Below, piece after piece: positions 35,146-44,373 of a stretch of DNA of 62,536 nt. How positions within the stretch are numbered: the first letter of the stretch is position 1; each line of letters opens with the position of its first letter. The stretch spans positions 1 to 62,536 of the forward strand of contig JADFZT010000022.1 in assembly GCA_015232395.1 (NCBI GenBank), given 5' to 3'. Under the pieces are notes generated by a model that saw only the letters and a list, made by a program, of their open reading frames with translations, was not told where the DNA came from and did not search any database. The position numbers and the translations under genes were made by a program. The stretch is from Magnetococcales bacterium (GTDB lineage: Bacteria > Pseudomonadota > Magnetococcia > Magnetococcales > JADFZT01).

Positions 35146-35337
35146 GGTCCACTCCTCAAGCGCTGGAAAAAGGGTATGATTGGACCTCTGACGTTAGATT
35201 GTTTTTAACCGATACTTAAGGCTGAAGCGCATCACCAAATCGGAAGGGGAATGGGGGGATAAAAACGAGCCATTGCAGAGTGCAGTAAGCCCCGTGAACC
35301 GCATCATCGGGGCTCTATCGTTGCGTGCGTGCATCTG
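35146..35337. other. Spacer in the pilus block, upstream of element B2
   Basis: No gene is seen. Together with element B2 and 35583-35699 it interrupts an otherwise tightly packed msh gene series by about 550 bases. A promoter for the downstream half of the locus probably lies here. A short stretch near 35295 (GTGAACCGCATC) recalls one arm of repeat family C. Confidence 0.35.
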
Positions 35338-35582
35338 ATACCAATTCCGGTTCAACAGGTGAGTCAAATAAAAAAACGTTTAGCCACAGAGGACACGGAG
35401 AACACGGAGAACACAGAGAAAACCAAAATCGAGCCAAAACGCGTGCTCGGTAGTGTTTGGAATATTCGGCTGTTGTTTATGCTTTTCCTCTGTGGCCTCT
35501 GTGTTCTCTGTGGCAGATTTTTCGGTTTTGAATGAAGATCAAACAATGGCCTTAAGCTCATCGTTTGAACCAGAATTCGTAT
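35338..35582 (-). repeat. MITE-like element family B, copy 2
   Basis: This 245-base element is the reverse orientation of 13008-13226. It starts ATACCAATTCCGGTTCAA and its other end, read inwards on the minus strand, is ATACGAATTCTGGTTCAA: 16 of 18 positions agree. Internal opposed runs of CCACAGAGGACACGGAGAAC and CTCTGTGGCCTCTGTGTTCT could fold on themselves. It lies between mshJ and the unknown pilus gene. Confidence 0.75.
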
Positions 35583-35645
35583 GATGGGGGCGTTTCGGGG
35601 GAGAAGCGTTGGATGGTGCCATTGCGGTTTTGATTGATGTGGTTG

Positions 35646-35667
35646 GCCCAGCTCACCGCACCCTACG
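35646..35667 (+). repeat. Fragment of repeat family C
   Basis: GCCCAGCTCACCGCACCCTA followed by CG matches the right arm of the 8388-8527 element at all but about two positions. No complete second arm is present; the similar bases near 35295 may be its other side, with element B2 between. Confidence 0.4.
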
Positions 35668-35699
35668 GATTTTGTCGGATTTCACGGGGGGGAAAGCGA

Positions 35700-36386
35700 T
35701 CAACCACCGATCAGATCGGTGCTCAAGCTCAAGGTATAGACCTCAAGTTTGATCTGGGCCTGGGGATATTGATCCACGACATATTCGATCTCATCCCAAA
35801 AAATCCGCCAGGGCGCATTTTCCAGATCCTTCAAAAAAGCCACTGTTTCCGGAAACCCCCCCACCAACTCCAGCTCCAGGCCGTGACGAAAGAGGACATC
35901 TTCCTCCCTTTCCTGATCTTCCTCCTTATCCTTGTTGTCATCCCCTCCCATGGGCTCCGCTTCCACCGCTTCCATGGATTTCAGCCGCAACCCGCTGTTA
36001 CGATCCAAAAAGCGCTTGAGCACCTCCGGCATGTCTTCCGGGGGCACCAATGTTTCGTAACCCACTTCCAGCTCTTCGGCCAAAGCAGCCAGCTCTCTTT
36101 TCAGGCGACGTTTTTTCTTTTGGTTGTCTGCGTCTGGGTTTTGCTCGGCACGAATCAGGATCACCTTGGTCAAACCACTCATCTCCCGAATGTGTGAGAG
36201 AATGGTTTTGCGTTTTTCAGTGATCTCCTTGTAGCGGATTTCCAGGGGCTCCACATAGAGGGAATACCACCCCCCACCCAGCACCACACAGAGGGTCACC
36301 AGGAGTTGAATCCGTTCCCGTTTGGAGAGGGCGTCGATCTTATCCAGGGCACTCAGCCACTGTTCCTGTAGCTTTTCCATATCCAT
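35700..36386 (-). CDS. mshJ: MSHA biogenesis protein MshJ (GspM-like)
   Basis: This 228-residue bitopic protein has a short cytoplasmic start (WLSALDKIDALSKRERIQ), one helix near residues 29-45 (LLVTLCVVLGGGWYSLY), a coiled coil (about 50-105, rich in Lys/Glu/Arg), then a ferredoxin-like periplasmic domain (ELELVGGFPETVAFLKDLEN). The DALSKRER stretch before the helix is typical of MshJ/GspM. It forms the inner-membrane alignment complex with MshI and the PilN-like protein. GGAGG lies five bases before the ATG at 36386. A charged insert (GGDDNKDKEEDQEREED) sits in the periplasmic part. Confidence 0.82.
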   Translation of the reverse strand: MDMEKLQEQWLSALDKIDALSKRERIQLLVTLCVVLGGGWYSLYVEPLEIRYKEITEKRKTILSHIREMSGLTKVILIRAEQNPDADNQKKKRRLKRELAALAEELEVGYETLVPPEDMPEVLKRFLDRNSGLRLKSMEAVEAEPMGGDDNKDKEEDQEREEDVLFRHGLELELVGGFPETVAFLKDLENAPWRIFWDEIEYVVDQYPQAQIKLEVYTLSLSTDLIGG

Positions 36387-36399
36387 GGCGGCCTCCGGA

Positions 36400-37125
36400 C
36401 TATTTCTGGGTCTTCATGTTTTTATCCATGGATTTTTTGAAATTGGCCCCTCTCTTACGGGAGCGCTGCATCTCCTTCATGGTCTTTTCCAGAACATCCC
36501 CTTCCTCAATCTCCATCAGCTTCACATCTTCATCGGTTTTAAGCTCGAACTGCAACAAACCTGGCTTTTCCAGCTTTTCCTCGATTTCCAAAAACTGAAA
36601 GCTGTGTTCTTCATAGAGTTCCTGCTCCCGGAGCTTTTGGATAAATTCAGCCACCAGGTCCGGGGTCAATACACTGGTGCGGCCCCGGATGGCCAGCTCA
36701 TCGCCGCTGTCGAAAACCCCTAATCCGGTGACCCAGATTCCCGCCACCTTGCTGTCGGTGAGCCCATCAAAAAACCGGGAAAAACCGTCCATGGCATCGG
36801 AATCATCGCCACGCAAAAAATCGAGGAGTCGTTCTTTACCCAGCTTTTCCCGTCTGAGCTTGCGGATGGCGCGTTTGAGTTTAAGGCTGGGCTTGCGCTC
36901 GGGAAATTTTTTGGCAAGCTCCGCCAGCTCGTTGGCCATTTTCAGATCTTTTTGTTCCAGACCGCGCAGCTGCGCTTCCTGCTTGCCGATCCACCAGTTG
37001 CCCCCCAGGCTCAGCAGCCCCAAAATCACCAGAAGCCCCGCCGCCGCACTCAACACCACCGCTGCGGAAAAGGATTCCCGTTTGACATGAAACTGGGATT
37101 GATAAAAATTGACCAGCTGGGCCAT
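36400..37125 (-). CDS. PilN-like pilus alignment protein (MshI2-like)
   Basis: This 241-residue bitopic protein starts MAQLVNFYQSQFHVKRESFS, the short N-terminal tail that docks to the PilM-like partner. One helix follows (VVLSAAAGLLVILGLLSLGG), then a coiled coil and a compact domain (DSKVAGIWVTGLGVFDSGDE). This is the layout of PilN/GspL C-terminal domains, split from the actin-like part encoded just upstream. Vibrio-type loci have an mshI2 gene in this position. The ATG at 37125 begins two bases after the mshI stop and has GGAGG upstream within mshI. The tail is Lys/Met-rich. Confidence 0.78.
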   Translation of the reverse strand: MAQLVNFYQSQFHVKRESFSAAVVLSAAAGLLVILGLLSLGGNWWIGKQEAQLRGLEQKDLKMANELAELAKKFPERKPSLKLKRAIRKLRREKLGKERLLDFLRGDDSDAMDGFSRFFDGLTDSKVAGIWVTGLGVFDSGDELAIRGRTSVLTPDLVAEFIQKLREQELYEEHSFQFLEIEEKLEKPGLLQFELKTDEDVKLMEIEEGDVLEKTMKEMQRSRKRGANFKKSMDKNMKTQK

Positions 37126-37127
37126 GG

Positions 37128-38249
37128 CTATTCGGCCTCCGGGCGTAAAACCGCACCCAATGCCGGAAGACAACGCCCCACATCGGTGGTTTCGAACTCC
37201 TGGGCATATTCAAAAATTTCCGTCACCGGAAAGCGCTTCACCCGCATACCCAGTTTATCAGCCAGGGCATCGGTCAATCCCGGAAAAGAGATCTCCAGGG
37301 GCGCCAGGTGGAGGCTGGACGCCGGGGGCTGCATGAAATGGCTTTCGTAATAGTCCAGGGTGCGCTGCACTTCCAGGGCGATGTTATCCAGCACCGGCGA
37401 ATCGGCCAGCTCCTTGGGGTCTACCTGAGCCCGACCATCCAGGGATTCCAGCAGGCGCTCCAGCCCTACCTCCAGCTGTCGAGCCATATACATGGTGCCG
37501 TCACGCACCGCCATCACCAAGCCATCCTTGGCCCGCAAAAACAGAATCCCCATGCCATCGGCGCTATCCTCACAGCGCATGGTGAGGTTGAGAAGGGCCA
37601 GTTCGTGGATATCGATGGTTTTGAGTTCAAACTTGTGCTGATGAAAAGGGGCGATCCGGGTCAGGACATCCGACTGCCGGGTGGCGACGGCATAGAGGCG
37701 TCCAGAGGTGGCGTCCGGCTGGTTGGAGGGGAGGTCGAAGGTTTCCACCACCGCCTCGGTGGCTGAAAAATCGAGCTGATCCTTGATCTTCCACCGCACA
37801 GCGGAGTTGAGTTCTTCCTTGGCCACATCCGGGGCTTCGGCTGGCAGGATCGAATATTCCTCGGGCTCCAGCAGGGTCACAAAGTGGGCTTTTTCCAGCT
37901 GGTTTTCCCGAACCATGGAGGCGATGGCCCAATCGGCTGTACGCCCCATGGTGAGGGTTTTGAAAAGACAGAGTTTGAGCACCGGGGGACCGGATGCGCG
38001 CATCATCACATGCACCAGCCCCACCCCATCGAAACGAGAAATGATGCCGACGATCTCGTGACTTTCACCACTGGCGCTTTTGCCGCTCAGGCGCTGCTTG
38101 AATTGTTGCCAAATTTCCCCAAGATTTTGATCCCCTTTACTCTGACCCTTCTCACCACTCCCCTTTTGGGGCGCAAAAAGGGCACGCATTTTTTCCAGAA
38201 AGTTTCCTGGTTTGGGCGCTGCACTTTTGGCTTTGGTTTGACCGGCCAT
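37128..38249 (-). CDS. mshI: MSHA biogenesis protein MshI (PilM/GspL actin-like)
   Basis: The cytoplasmic 373-residue protein has a PilM-like actin fold from about residue 65 on. GLVHVMMRASGPPVLKLCLF is the first beta sheet, and VRWKIKDQLDFSATEAVVET matches the conserved WKIKD segment of MshI. GMGILFLRAKDGLVMAVRDG is the second core and LDYYESHF lies near the end. A Lys/Gly/Ser-rich leader (residues 1-60) precedes the fold. It should bind the PilN-like tail encoded next and connect to MshJ. It is the first recognisable msh gene of the operon. Confidence 0.82.
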   Translation of the reverse strand: MAGQTKAKSAAPKPGNFLEKMRALFAPQKGSGEKGQSKGDQNLGEIWQQFKQRLSGKSASGESHEIVGIISRFDGVGLVHVMMRASGPPVLKLCLFKTLTMGRTADWAIASMVRENQLEKAHFVTLLEPEEYSILPAEAPDVAKEELNSAVRWKIKDQLDFSATEAVVETFDLPSNQPDATSGRLYAVATRQSDVLTRIAPFHQHKFELKTIDIHELALLNLTMRCEDSADGMGILFLRAKDGLVMAVRDGTMYMARQLEVGLERLLESLDGRAQVDPKELADSPVLDNIALEVQRTLDYYESHFMQPPASSLHLAPLEISFPGLTDALADKLGMRVKRFPVTEIFEYAQEFETTDVGRCLPALGAVLRPEAE

Positions 38250-38371
38250 TTCAGGGTTCCGTATCCATCCGGCAGGTTGGGGGTGGTTTAGAGTGTTCCT
38301 AAGAGCCTGATACCATCGGGCAGATCACTTTGATCCCGAAAATGCTCTGCCACAATCATGGCATCGATGGA

Positions 38372-38602
38372 TCAATCTTCCCAGGGTCCAAACACCCGGT
38401 CCAACTCATCCAACACCGCCAACCCCCCTTCCAGAGCGTCGTCATTCTCCTCATCGCCGCCGACGATCTGGGGGTCATATTGGGCCAGGGTGGAGGAAGC
38501 CATCTCCACCACCAGGCTATCCAGGGTCATGCCCCGCTCCCGGGCCAGCTCTTCCAGCTTGGCCAGTTGGTCGTCCGGGAGCTTGATTGTCATTACGGCC
38601 AT
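38372..38602 (-). CDS. Small ribbon-helix-helix-like antitoxin candidate
   Basis: This is a 76-residue protein. MTIKLPDDQLAKLEELARER fits the beta strand plus helix of CopG/Arc-type ribbon-helix-helix antitoxins, followed by GMTLDSLVVEMASS as second helix and an acidic tail (GGDEENDDALEGG). The ATG at 38602 has AAGGA eight bases before it; an internal ATG at 38593 is an alternative. No toxin gene lies downstream: 123 bases without a gene lead to mshI. It might be an orphan antitoxin or a DNA-binding regulator of the pilus genes. Confidence 0.6.
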   Translation of the reverse strand: MAVMTIKLPDDQLAKLEELARERGMTLDSLVVEMASSTLAQYDPQIVGGDEENDDALEGGLAVLDELDRVFGPWED

Positions 38603-38854
38603 CGATTTTATCCTTAAACAGGCGTGCATTCCCCCGGTCTTCCAGCCCCCCCCTGAATGGCAGGGATGGGTTGACTACCGGCGTTGATTTTATTTGAAAG
38701 CCGATCCGCTTTCCTCGACCCACCCCACTTGGCCACCGCTTCCCTCTTTTGAAGATTCTCTTTTCAAGCCGCAAGCAAATGGATCAGCAGGGTGGGTCCA
38801 GGAAAACGGACCCGGTTTTGTTTCAAGGGGATTTAATGTGATCCGACCCCGGGA

Positions 38855-41800
38855 TTATTCGGTATCCGTACAGAGTGTCCCCGTACCAAAGGGGCTGATA
38901 ACCCCTGGTGGATTGACGTCCGTGTCCTCCTGGTCTTCCGCAGAAATAGGCAACAGAAGCTCTTCATTGCGTTCCGACTCGGTCCCGGACATGCTTCCCC
39001 GGGCTGTCAGACGCACCTTGACCCATCCGCCATAATTTTGGGGGTAAACGATATTGAAGGAGGCGAATCCCGTAGAGTCGGTTTCCAGAGTGGCGGTATC
39101 CAGAGTAGCCACGTTACCGGGATCCAGCTGATCGTTGCCGTTGATATCCTCACTGAGATCCAGATCCAGCACACCATTTTGGTTGCTGTCTTCATTGCTG
39201 CATCCATCAGTCGTAGAGGGATTCCTGGCCCAGAAGGCATCTCCATAATAGGTGGTGCTATCGGTATCCGGATCATATGAAGTTCCTCCACTCCACTCCA
39301 CATCATACGTGCCTTTGTAGTACAACACCGGCCAGATCGAAACATTGAGTTCCACACCGGCAGCTGGCAGACCGGTGACATCGGTAACCAAGGCGGTGTA
39401 GGGGAGTTCATAGCGGGTGCCATCTTCCGATTCATTAATGGAATTACCGGTTCCCAGGGTAATGAAGAGAGGGCTTTCGGAAACTGTCAGGGAAACCGTA
39501 CCGGTTATGTCAGAATAGCCATCCACATGTGCGGAGATGCTGATACCGTCATAATCACTGGAAGTCGTGCCAGAGACATAGCTTACCGAAGCCTGACCAG
39601 ATGAATCGGTCACCGCAGAGCCTGCCGAGATGTAACCCCCGGTGCGATCATCCAGAACAAAAATGACGGTCTGGTTTTTAACCCCCTGATAGTTGCTGTC
39701 CCTGACGATGGCGGTGATGGTGGATTGCTCATCGTCATCCCCCTCCCGGTTGGTACCAATGGATGAAGGGCTCGCCTGAAGCAGCATGGAGTCCGGCGTG
39801 ATGGAGATAAATTCCACCTGGGAAGTGAGTGTCAGTCCATCATCCCGACTCACCTGAATGATGGCAGGACCAATCTGATCAGAATAGATATTGACCGTTG
39901 CCCGGCCATCACTATCGGTAATGACGGTGATGGTTTGGACTTGGTCATTAACAGTGTCCGTGCCATCCAAAAACCAACCTCGGTTTAGTTGAAACTCAAT
40001 CTCTTCCCCCTCTTGAGCAACATCATCCACCGTCCAGAGTACCGAAACAGCATAGCCGTCATCGGTGGTGTAACTGTCCACATCCACCAGTGAGATTTCC
40101 TCAGTGGCATCGGGATCAGGGGTTTCAAAGGCGAAGTCATCCCCCTCTTCGGTCTCCAATCGGGCGATGGTCAGGGAGCCACTCAGAGAATCATAGACCA
40201 GGGTGTCCAGGTTGCCGGTGGTGCGATCCAGGGAAGCGGAGACGATATCGCAGTTTTCCACCGCATCATCGGTTTGGCATTGATCAAAGCTCAAGGTCAT
40301 CGCTGCCTCACCGGAAGTATCGGTTTCCACCGTGATGGAAGAGGCCCCGGTGGCGCTGCTGTCGGAACTGTCGAGCAAGGTGTTGCCGGCAGTGGATGAG
40401 ACGGTCAAAAATTGATCTGCCACCCCACTGCCGGAGGAGTCCGCCAACGTCACGGTCAGATCCAGGGTCTCTCCCAGTTTTTGTGCGGAAGAAACACCCG
40501 CGACCGTCAAGGTGGAGCCGCTGATTTCCAAGGTCACCTTATTTGACTCCAGGGTTCCACTGGAGTCGGTGGCCTGCACCAGGATCATGCGGTTGAGCTG
40601 ATCCGGGGCGGCTGTGAGCAGAGCGACAGCTGTACCGGTATCGTCGGTAATCGCCCGGGTCACCTGGATGGAGCCGGTGGTATCGTGGGCGTCGTCTTCA
40701 TCATCATCCACCAGGTAGGGAACGGTCTTGAACTGGACAGTCTCCCCTTCCAGCAGATTGTCATTTTCATCCCGAAGGATGGCCGTCAAAGTGGCACTAT
40801 CCACCCCGTCGGTATCGATCTGGGGGTTGGAGGTCAACAGCACGATATCGTTGATCACCGCCCCACTCTCGCTGGTGGCGGTGGTGGCGACAGTAATGGG
40901 AATGCTGAAAGTGGTGCTGGAATCGGTTGAATCCACCGGGCTCACGCCGTTGGTGGTGGAAGCAGAAACAGTCGGGGGATCACCATCGGTGGAAGAGACA
41001 TCCCCGGAATTAAAGGTCACACTGATCCAGCCATCGTCATCGGTCACCCCGGTCAGGGCTTCCAGGGAAACCCCTTCCAGCTCCCCATTGATCACAAACG
41101 TCACCGTCTCCCCCGAAACAGGGTTGCCATGGGCGTCCAACACCGTGACCCCCACATCCACCGTATCGGAAAGCCCCACGGAGAGGCTGGTCTCATCGAA
41201 AATCACTTCAGCGGGCGCACCGGCGATAAAGGCGATCTCCGCTTCTTCGCTATAGCCACCAGCGGTAGCGGTTACCCGGGTCGTACCCAGATTGGTCGGT
41301 GCAATGAGGGTCCAGCGGGCGATGCCATCTTCATCGGTCAACACCTCCCGGGTGGTCACAGCTGTGGCAGAGGAGGCATCGAACGAACCCGCCGTGGTGG
41401 CAAAACGCACCAAAACCCCGGCCAAGGCGCTCTCGGTTGAACCCGCCGTCGTGTCGGCATCCACCAATCCGGTGACACTCGCTTCAATCAACACCTCCTG
41501 CTCACCATCGGCCACCACTGAGTCAGCCCCCACTGCGACGGTGACGCTGCTCACCACAGCCGCATCGATCAACGACTTGGTTTCATTGAGATGGGTATCG
41601 ACTTCCAGGCCGGAAATCTGACCGCTTTCGTAGCCGCTGACGTTGGTGTCAAAGGTGGTGTCGCTGATGTCGGCAATGGTCATGGTGGAGATCACCGCAT
41701 CCAAGGCCTCGGTGGTGGTATCGGTGATGGTGACCGATTCACATTCGCTGGCAGAGCCGGAGACAAAATCAGCATCAAAAATGCAGATATAGCGCTCGAT

Positions 41801-42187
41801 ATTATCCACCCGCTCCCGATAGTCCGTCAGCTGGGAATCCACCAGATCAAAGGCGGAAAATTCCACCCCATCCCGGGTGGGGGTGGCACTACCCAGGGTG
41901 ACGTTGCCGATGTGAAAGGTGACGCTGTGATAAACGGCGTTGACGCTGTCATAGTAGTAGGTAAACTCGCCATCCTCATCGGTGACCCCGGTGGAGATGG
42001 TATTGTCCTCTTCATCCTTGGTGGTATAAGGCAACCCCACCACCACGCTGCCGTGGAAGGTGCCGGTCATTTCGGTATAATTGGAAGTAGAGCTCTCTTC
42101 CTTGCTGGAACTCCCCTGCCCACTGCCACCACCGCCACAGCCGGCCAGCAGTAGTGCCACGAGCCAGGGAATGATCCTCTTTTGCAT
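38855..42187 (-). CDS. Large surface lipoprotein with bacterial Ig-like (Big_1/invasin) repeats
   Basis: The 1110-residue precursor has lipobox LLLAGC (Cys17) followed by a Gly/Ser-rich tether. From about residue 210 several Ig-like repeats occur, recognised by VVADGEQEVLIEASVTG, GVLVRFATTAGSF, TREVLTDEDGIARWTL and later copies such as GTAVALLTAAP and GQASVSYVSGT. Near the C-terminus DSNQNGVLDLDLSEDINGND carries calcium-ligand spacing of the DxNxDG type. Such proteins act as adhesins at the cell surface. It lies upstream of the msh genes on the same strand, so it could work with the pilus, as MshQ does, but it is at the other end of the locus. Confidence 0.8.
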   Translation of the reverse strand: MQKRIIPWLVALLLAGCGGGGSGQGSSSKEESSTSNYTEMTGTFHGSVVVGLPYTTKDEEDNTISTGVTDEDGEFTYYYDSVNAVYHSVTFHIGNVTLGSATPTRDGVEFSAFDLVDSQLTDYRERVDNIERYICIFDADFVSGSASECESVTITDTTTEALDAVISTMTIADISDTTFDTNVSGYESGQISGLEVDTHLNETKSLIDAAVVSSVTVAVGADSVVADGEQEVLIEASVTGLVDADTTAGSTESALAGVLVRFATTAGSFDASSATAVTTREVLTDEDGIARWTLIAPTNLGTTRVTATAGGYSEEAEIAFIAGAPAEVIFDETSLSVGLSDTVDVGVTVLDAHGNPVSGETVTFVINGELEGVSLEALTGVTDDDGWISVTFNSGDVSSTDGDPPTVSASTTNGVSPVDSTDSSTTFSIPITVATTATSESGAVINDIVLLTSNPQIDTDGVDSATLTAILRDENDNLLEGETVQFKTVPYLVDDDEDDAHDTTGSIQVTRAITDDTGTAVALLTAAPDQLNRMILVQATDSSGTLESNKVTLEISGSTLTVAGVSSAQKLGETLDLTVTLADSSGSGVADQFLTVSSTAGNTLLDSSDSSATGASSITVETDTSGEAAMTLSFDQCQTDDAVENCDIVSASLDRTTGNLDTLVYDSLSGSLTIARLETEEGDDFAFETPDPDATEEISLVDVDSYTTDDGYAVSVLWTVDDVAQEGEEIEFQLNRGWFLDGTDTVNDQVQTITVITDSDGRATVNIYSDQIGPAIIQVSRDDGLTLTSQVEFISITPDSMLLQASPSSIGTNREGDDDEQSTITAIVRDSNYQGVKNQTVIFVLDDRTGGYISAGSAVTDSSGQASVSYVSGTTSSDYDGISISAHVDGYSDITGTVSLTVSESPLFITLGTGNSINESEDGTRYELPYTALVTDVTGLPAAGVELNVSIWPVLYYKGTYDVEWSGGTSYDPDTDSTTYYGDAFWARNPSTTDGCSNEDSNQNGVLDLDLSEDINGNDQLDPGNVATLDTATLETDSTGFASFNIVYPQNYGGWVKVRLTARGSMSGTESERNEELLLPISAEDQEDTDVNPPGVISPFGTGTLCTDTE

Positions 42188-42436
42188 TTGCCACATAAAA
42201 AGAGCCGCCTTAGGAAAGTTTGATCCAAAAAAAAATGGTCCCGGCCCAATGCTGCAAGTTCCAAACCAAATTGGTTTTTCGAGAGGGGGACACCTTGTAA
42301 TTCTCTGGGCTTAAGCTGGATAATCCTTCCCGTAGAGTGGAATCAACGCACGTCGTCAGCCAGATTCATGACGCCTGGAACCAGCCGGTCGAACCATTCA
42401 AGCCACTGAATCACAGCGCACCCAATCGAGAACACC

Positions 42437-43390
42437 ATGATCACCATCCATCACCTGGTTCACCGCTATCCCGGCAAACGCCGCCACCCCCCACGCCTGG
42501 CTTTGGAGAGCCTTTCCCTGGATATCCCCAAGGGGGCGCTCATGGTGCTCACCGGCCCCAACGGCAGCGGCAAATCCACCCTCTTTCAGATCCTGGCAGG
42601 CCAGCTGCTGCCCAGTGAGGGCTCCGTGCAGATGGGGGGAATCGATATCTTTCGTGAGAGTCGAGCCGCCCGGGAGTTGATGGGGGTGGTGTTCCAAAAA
42701 CCGGCCCTGGACAAACACCTCACCATCCGGGAAAACCTCACTATTCATGCCGATCTCTACCACCTCAACCGTCAGATTTTCCGCCAGCGTTTGGCAGAGG
42801 ATCTCCACTGGACCGGGCTCCAGGATCGCCTGGATGACCGGGTGGAAACCCTCTCCGGCGGGATGGCCAGGCAAGTCGAGCTGGTCAAAGCCCTCCTCCA
42901 CCGCCCCCAAATATTATTGATGGATGAACCCACCACCGGGCTCGATCCCGGCAGGCGTCGGGCTTTTCTGAAAACCATTCTGAAGCTCAAAGAGGAGATG
43001 GGGCTGACGGTGCTCATGACCAGCCATCTTTTTGAGGAGGCGGAGGCGGCGGATCTGGCAGGTATTTTAAAGGAAGGACGCTTGATCGCCTTCGATACCC
43101 CGTTCAACCTGAAAAAAAATCTGGGCCGGGAGATGGTGGTGATCGAATCCCATGGGGTAGAGGTGCTGATGGCGGCCCTTTCCGGTTGGGAGGGGATCAC
43201 CCTGGAGCCCCACCCCGGGGAGTTGCGGGTGCTGGGGGTGGAAGCAACCGCCCTCTTGAAGGCACTTTTTGCCGATCATCGGGAGCAGATCAACGCTTTT
43301 ACCATCAAAGACCCCACCCTGGAAGATCTCTATATCCGCCTCACCCACCAACCAGCCGCCAGCGTGGATCACCAGGAGTCCTCCCCATGA
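42437..43390 (+). CDS. ABC transporter ATP-binding subunit (ABC-2 exporter)
   Basis: The 317-residue ATPase has Walker A GPNGSGKSTLFQ, signature LSGGMARQVELVKAL and Walker B QILLMDEPTTGLDPG. The switch His lies in LMTSHLFEEAEAADLAGI. The C-terminal 90 residues (LGREMVVIESHGVEVLMAAL) match the accessory domain of DrrA/NodI-type exporter ATPases. Its stop overlaps the ATG of the permease gene by four bases, so the two form one unit. The substrate is unknown; such pairs move polyketides, lipids or polysaccharides. Confidence 0.9.
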   Translation: MITIHHLVHRYPGKRRHPPRLALESLSLDIPKGALMVLTGPNGSGKSTLFQILAGQLLPSEGSVQMGGIDIFRESRAARELMGVVFQKPALDKHLTIRENLTIHADLYHLNRQIFRQRLAEDLHWTGLQDRLDDRVETLSGGMARQVELVKALLHRPQILLMDEPTTGLDPGRRRAFLKTILKLKEEMGLTVLMTSHLFEEAEAADLAGILKEGRLIAFDTPFNLKKNLGREMVVIESHGVEVLMAALSGWEGITLEPHPGELRVLGVEATALLKALFADHREQINAFTIKDPTLEDLYIRLTHQPAASVDHQESSP

Positions 43391-44160
43391 ACCGTGCCGC
43401 CCGCTCCCTGGCCAAGAGAGAACTGACCCGTTTTTTCCGGCAACCCCATCGGGTGGTGGGCTCCCTGGCTCAGCCCCTCCTGATCTGGCTTTTTCTGGGC
43501 TACGGCTTCAATCCCTCTTTTCAGGCCCCGGGGCTTTCGGGCATCTCCTATCTGGAATATTTCTACCCGGGGATTTTATTGATGCTGCTGCTCTTTTCCG
43601 GCATCTTCGCCACCATCACCGTCATTGAAGATCGCGCCCAGGGTCTCCTCCAGGAGGTGATGGCCGCCCCCGTGCCCCGAAGTGCCATCGTCCAGGGCAA
43701 GGTGGCCGGAGCCATGGGGATTGCTCTCAGCCAAAGCCTGGTTTTACTGGTGGCGGCCCCTTTTTTGGGTCTCCTGCCGGGAGGCGTCAATATTCTCCTT
43801 ATCCTCCTGGGGCTGTTCATCGCCTCTTTGGGGTTTACCGCCCTGGGGCTGCTGATCGCCTGGAACATGGAATCCACCGCCGGATTTCACGCCATCATGT
43901 CGGTCTTTCTGATGCCCCTCTGGATGCTCTCGGGCGCCCTCTTCCCCCTGGATCACGCTCCGGTCTGGCTTAAGGGGTTGATGGTGATCAATCCGGTGAG
44001 TCACGCCCTGACCCTCATCCGCCGCCCCTTCTATGAAACCCCGGAGGCGCTACTCTCAGACCCCGGCTATGGCCTGGCCATGGGGGTGGCGCTCCTCTGG
44101 GCTGGCATCTGTCTGTGGCTTGCCTGGCGGCAGGTGAAACGGGTTCCAAGGGGGGGATAA
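43387..44160 (+). CDS. ABC-2 type exporter permease
   Basis: This 257-residue inner-membrane permease has six helices. The N-terminus ELTRFFRQPHRVVGSLAQPL and the central FATITVIEDRAQGLLQEVMA are the ABC-2/NodJ signatures of the DrrB type. The FHAIMSVFLMPLWMLSGALFP segment is also characteristic. The ATG at 43387 overlaps the stop of the ATPase gene (ATGA), which fixes the start; a frame opening at 43186 runs inside the ATPase gene. The exporter is not linked by context to any pathway here. Confidence 0.9.
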   Translation: MNRAARSLAKRELTRFFRQPHRVVGSLAQPLLIWLFLGYGFNPSFQAPGLSGISYLEYFYPGILLMLLLFSGIFATITVIEDRAQGLLQEVMAAPVPRSAIVQGKVAGAMGIALSQSLVLLVAAPFLGLLPGGVNILLILLGLFIASLGFTALGLLIAWNMESTAGFHAIMSVFLMPLWMLSGALFPLDHAPVWLKGLMVINPVSHALTLIRRPFYETPEALLSDPGYGLAMGVALLWAGICLWLAWRQVKRVPRGG

Positions 44161-44373
44161 ACTAGAGTGGAATGGGTTGTTTCAATGAGAAAAAATGGTT
44201 TTTCAAGCAGGAAGATTCCCATGACTGGATAGGGATGAAACGAAAAAAATGGTTTTTTCCATGCCCGGAAAGGCTATGCTCTCCCCATGGCCTCATCGAG
44301 GTTGGTAAAAATCCAAAAGCCTGGGAGCAAATCACTGATCCCCAACCCAAGGCGAAGGCAATAAGGAAGACCC

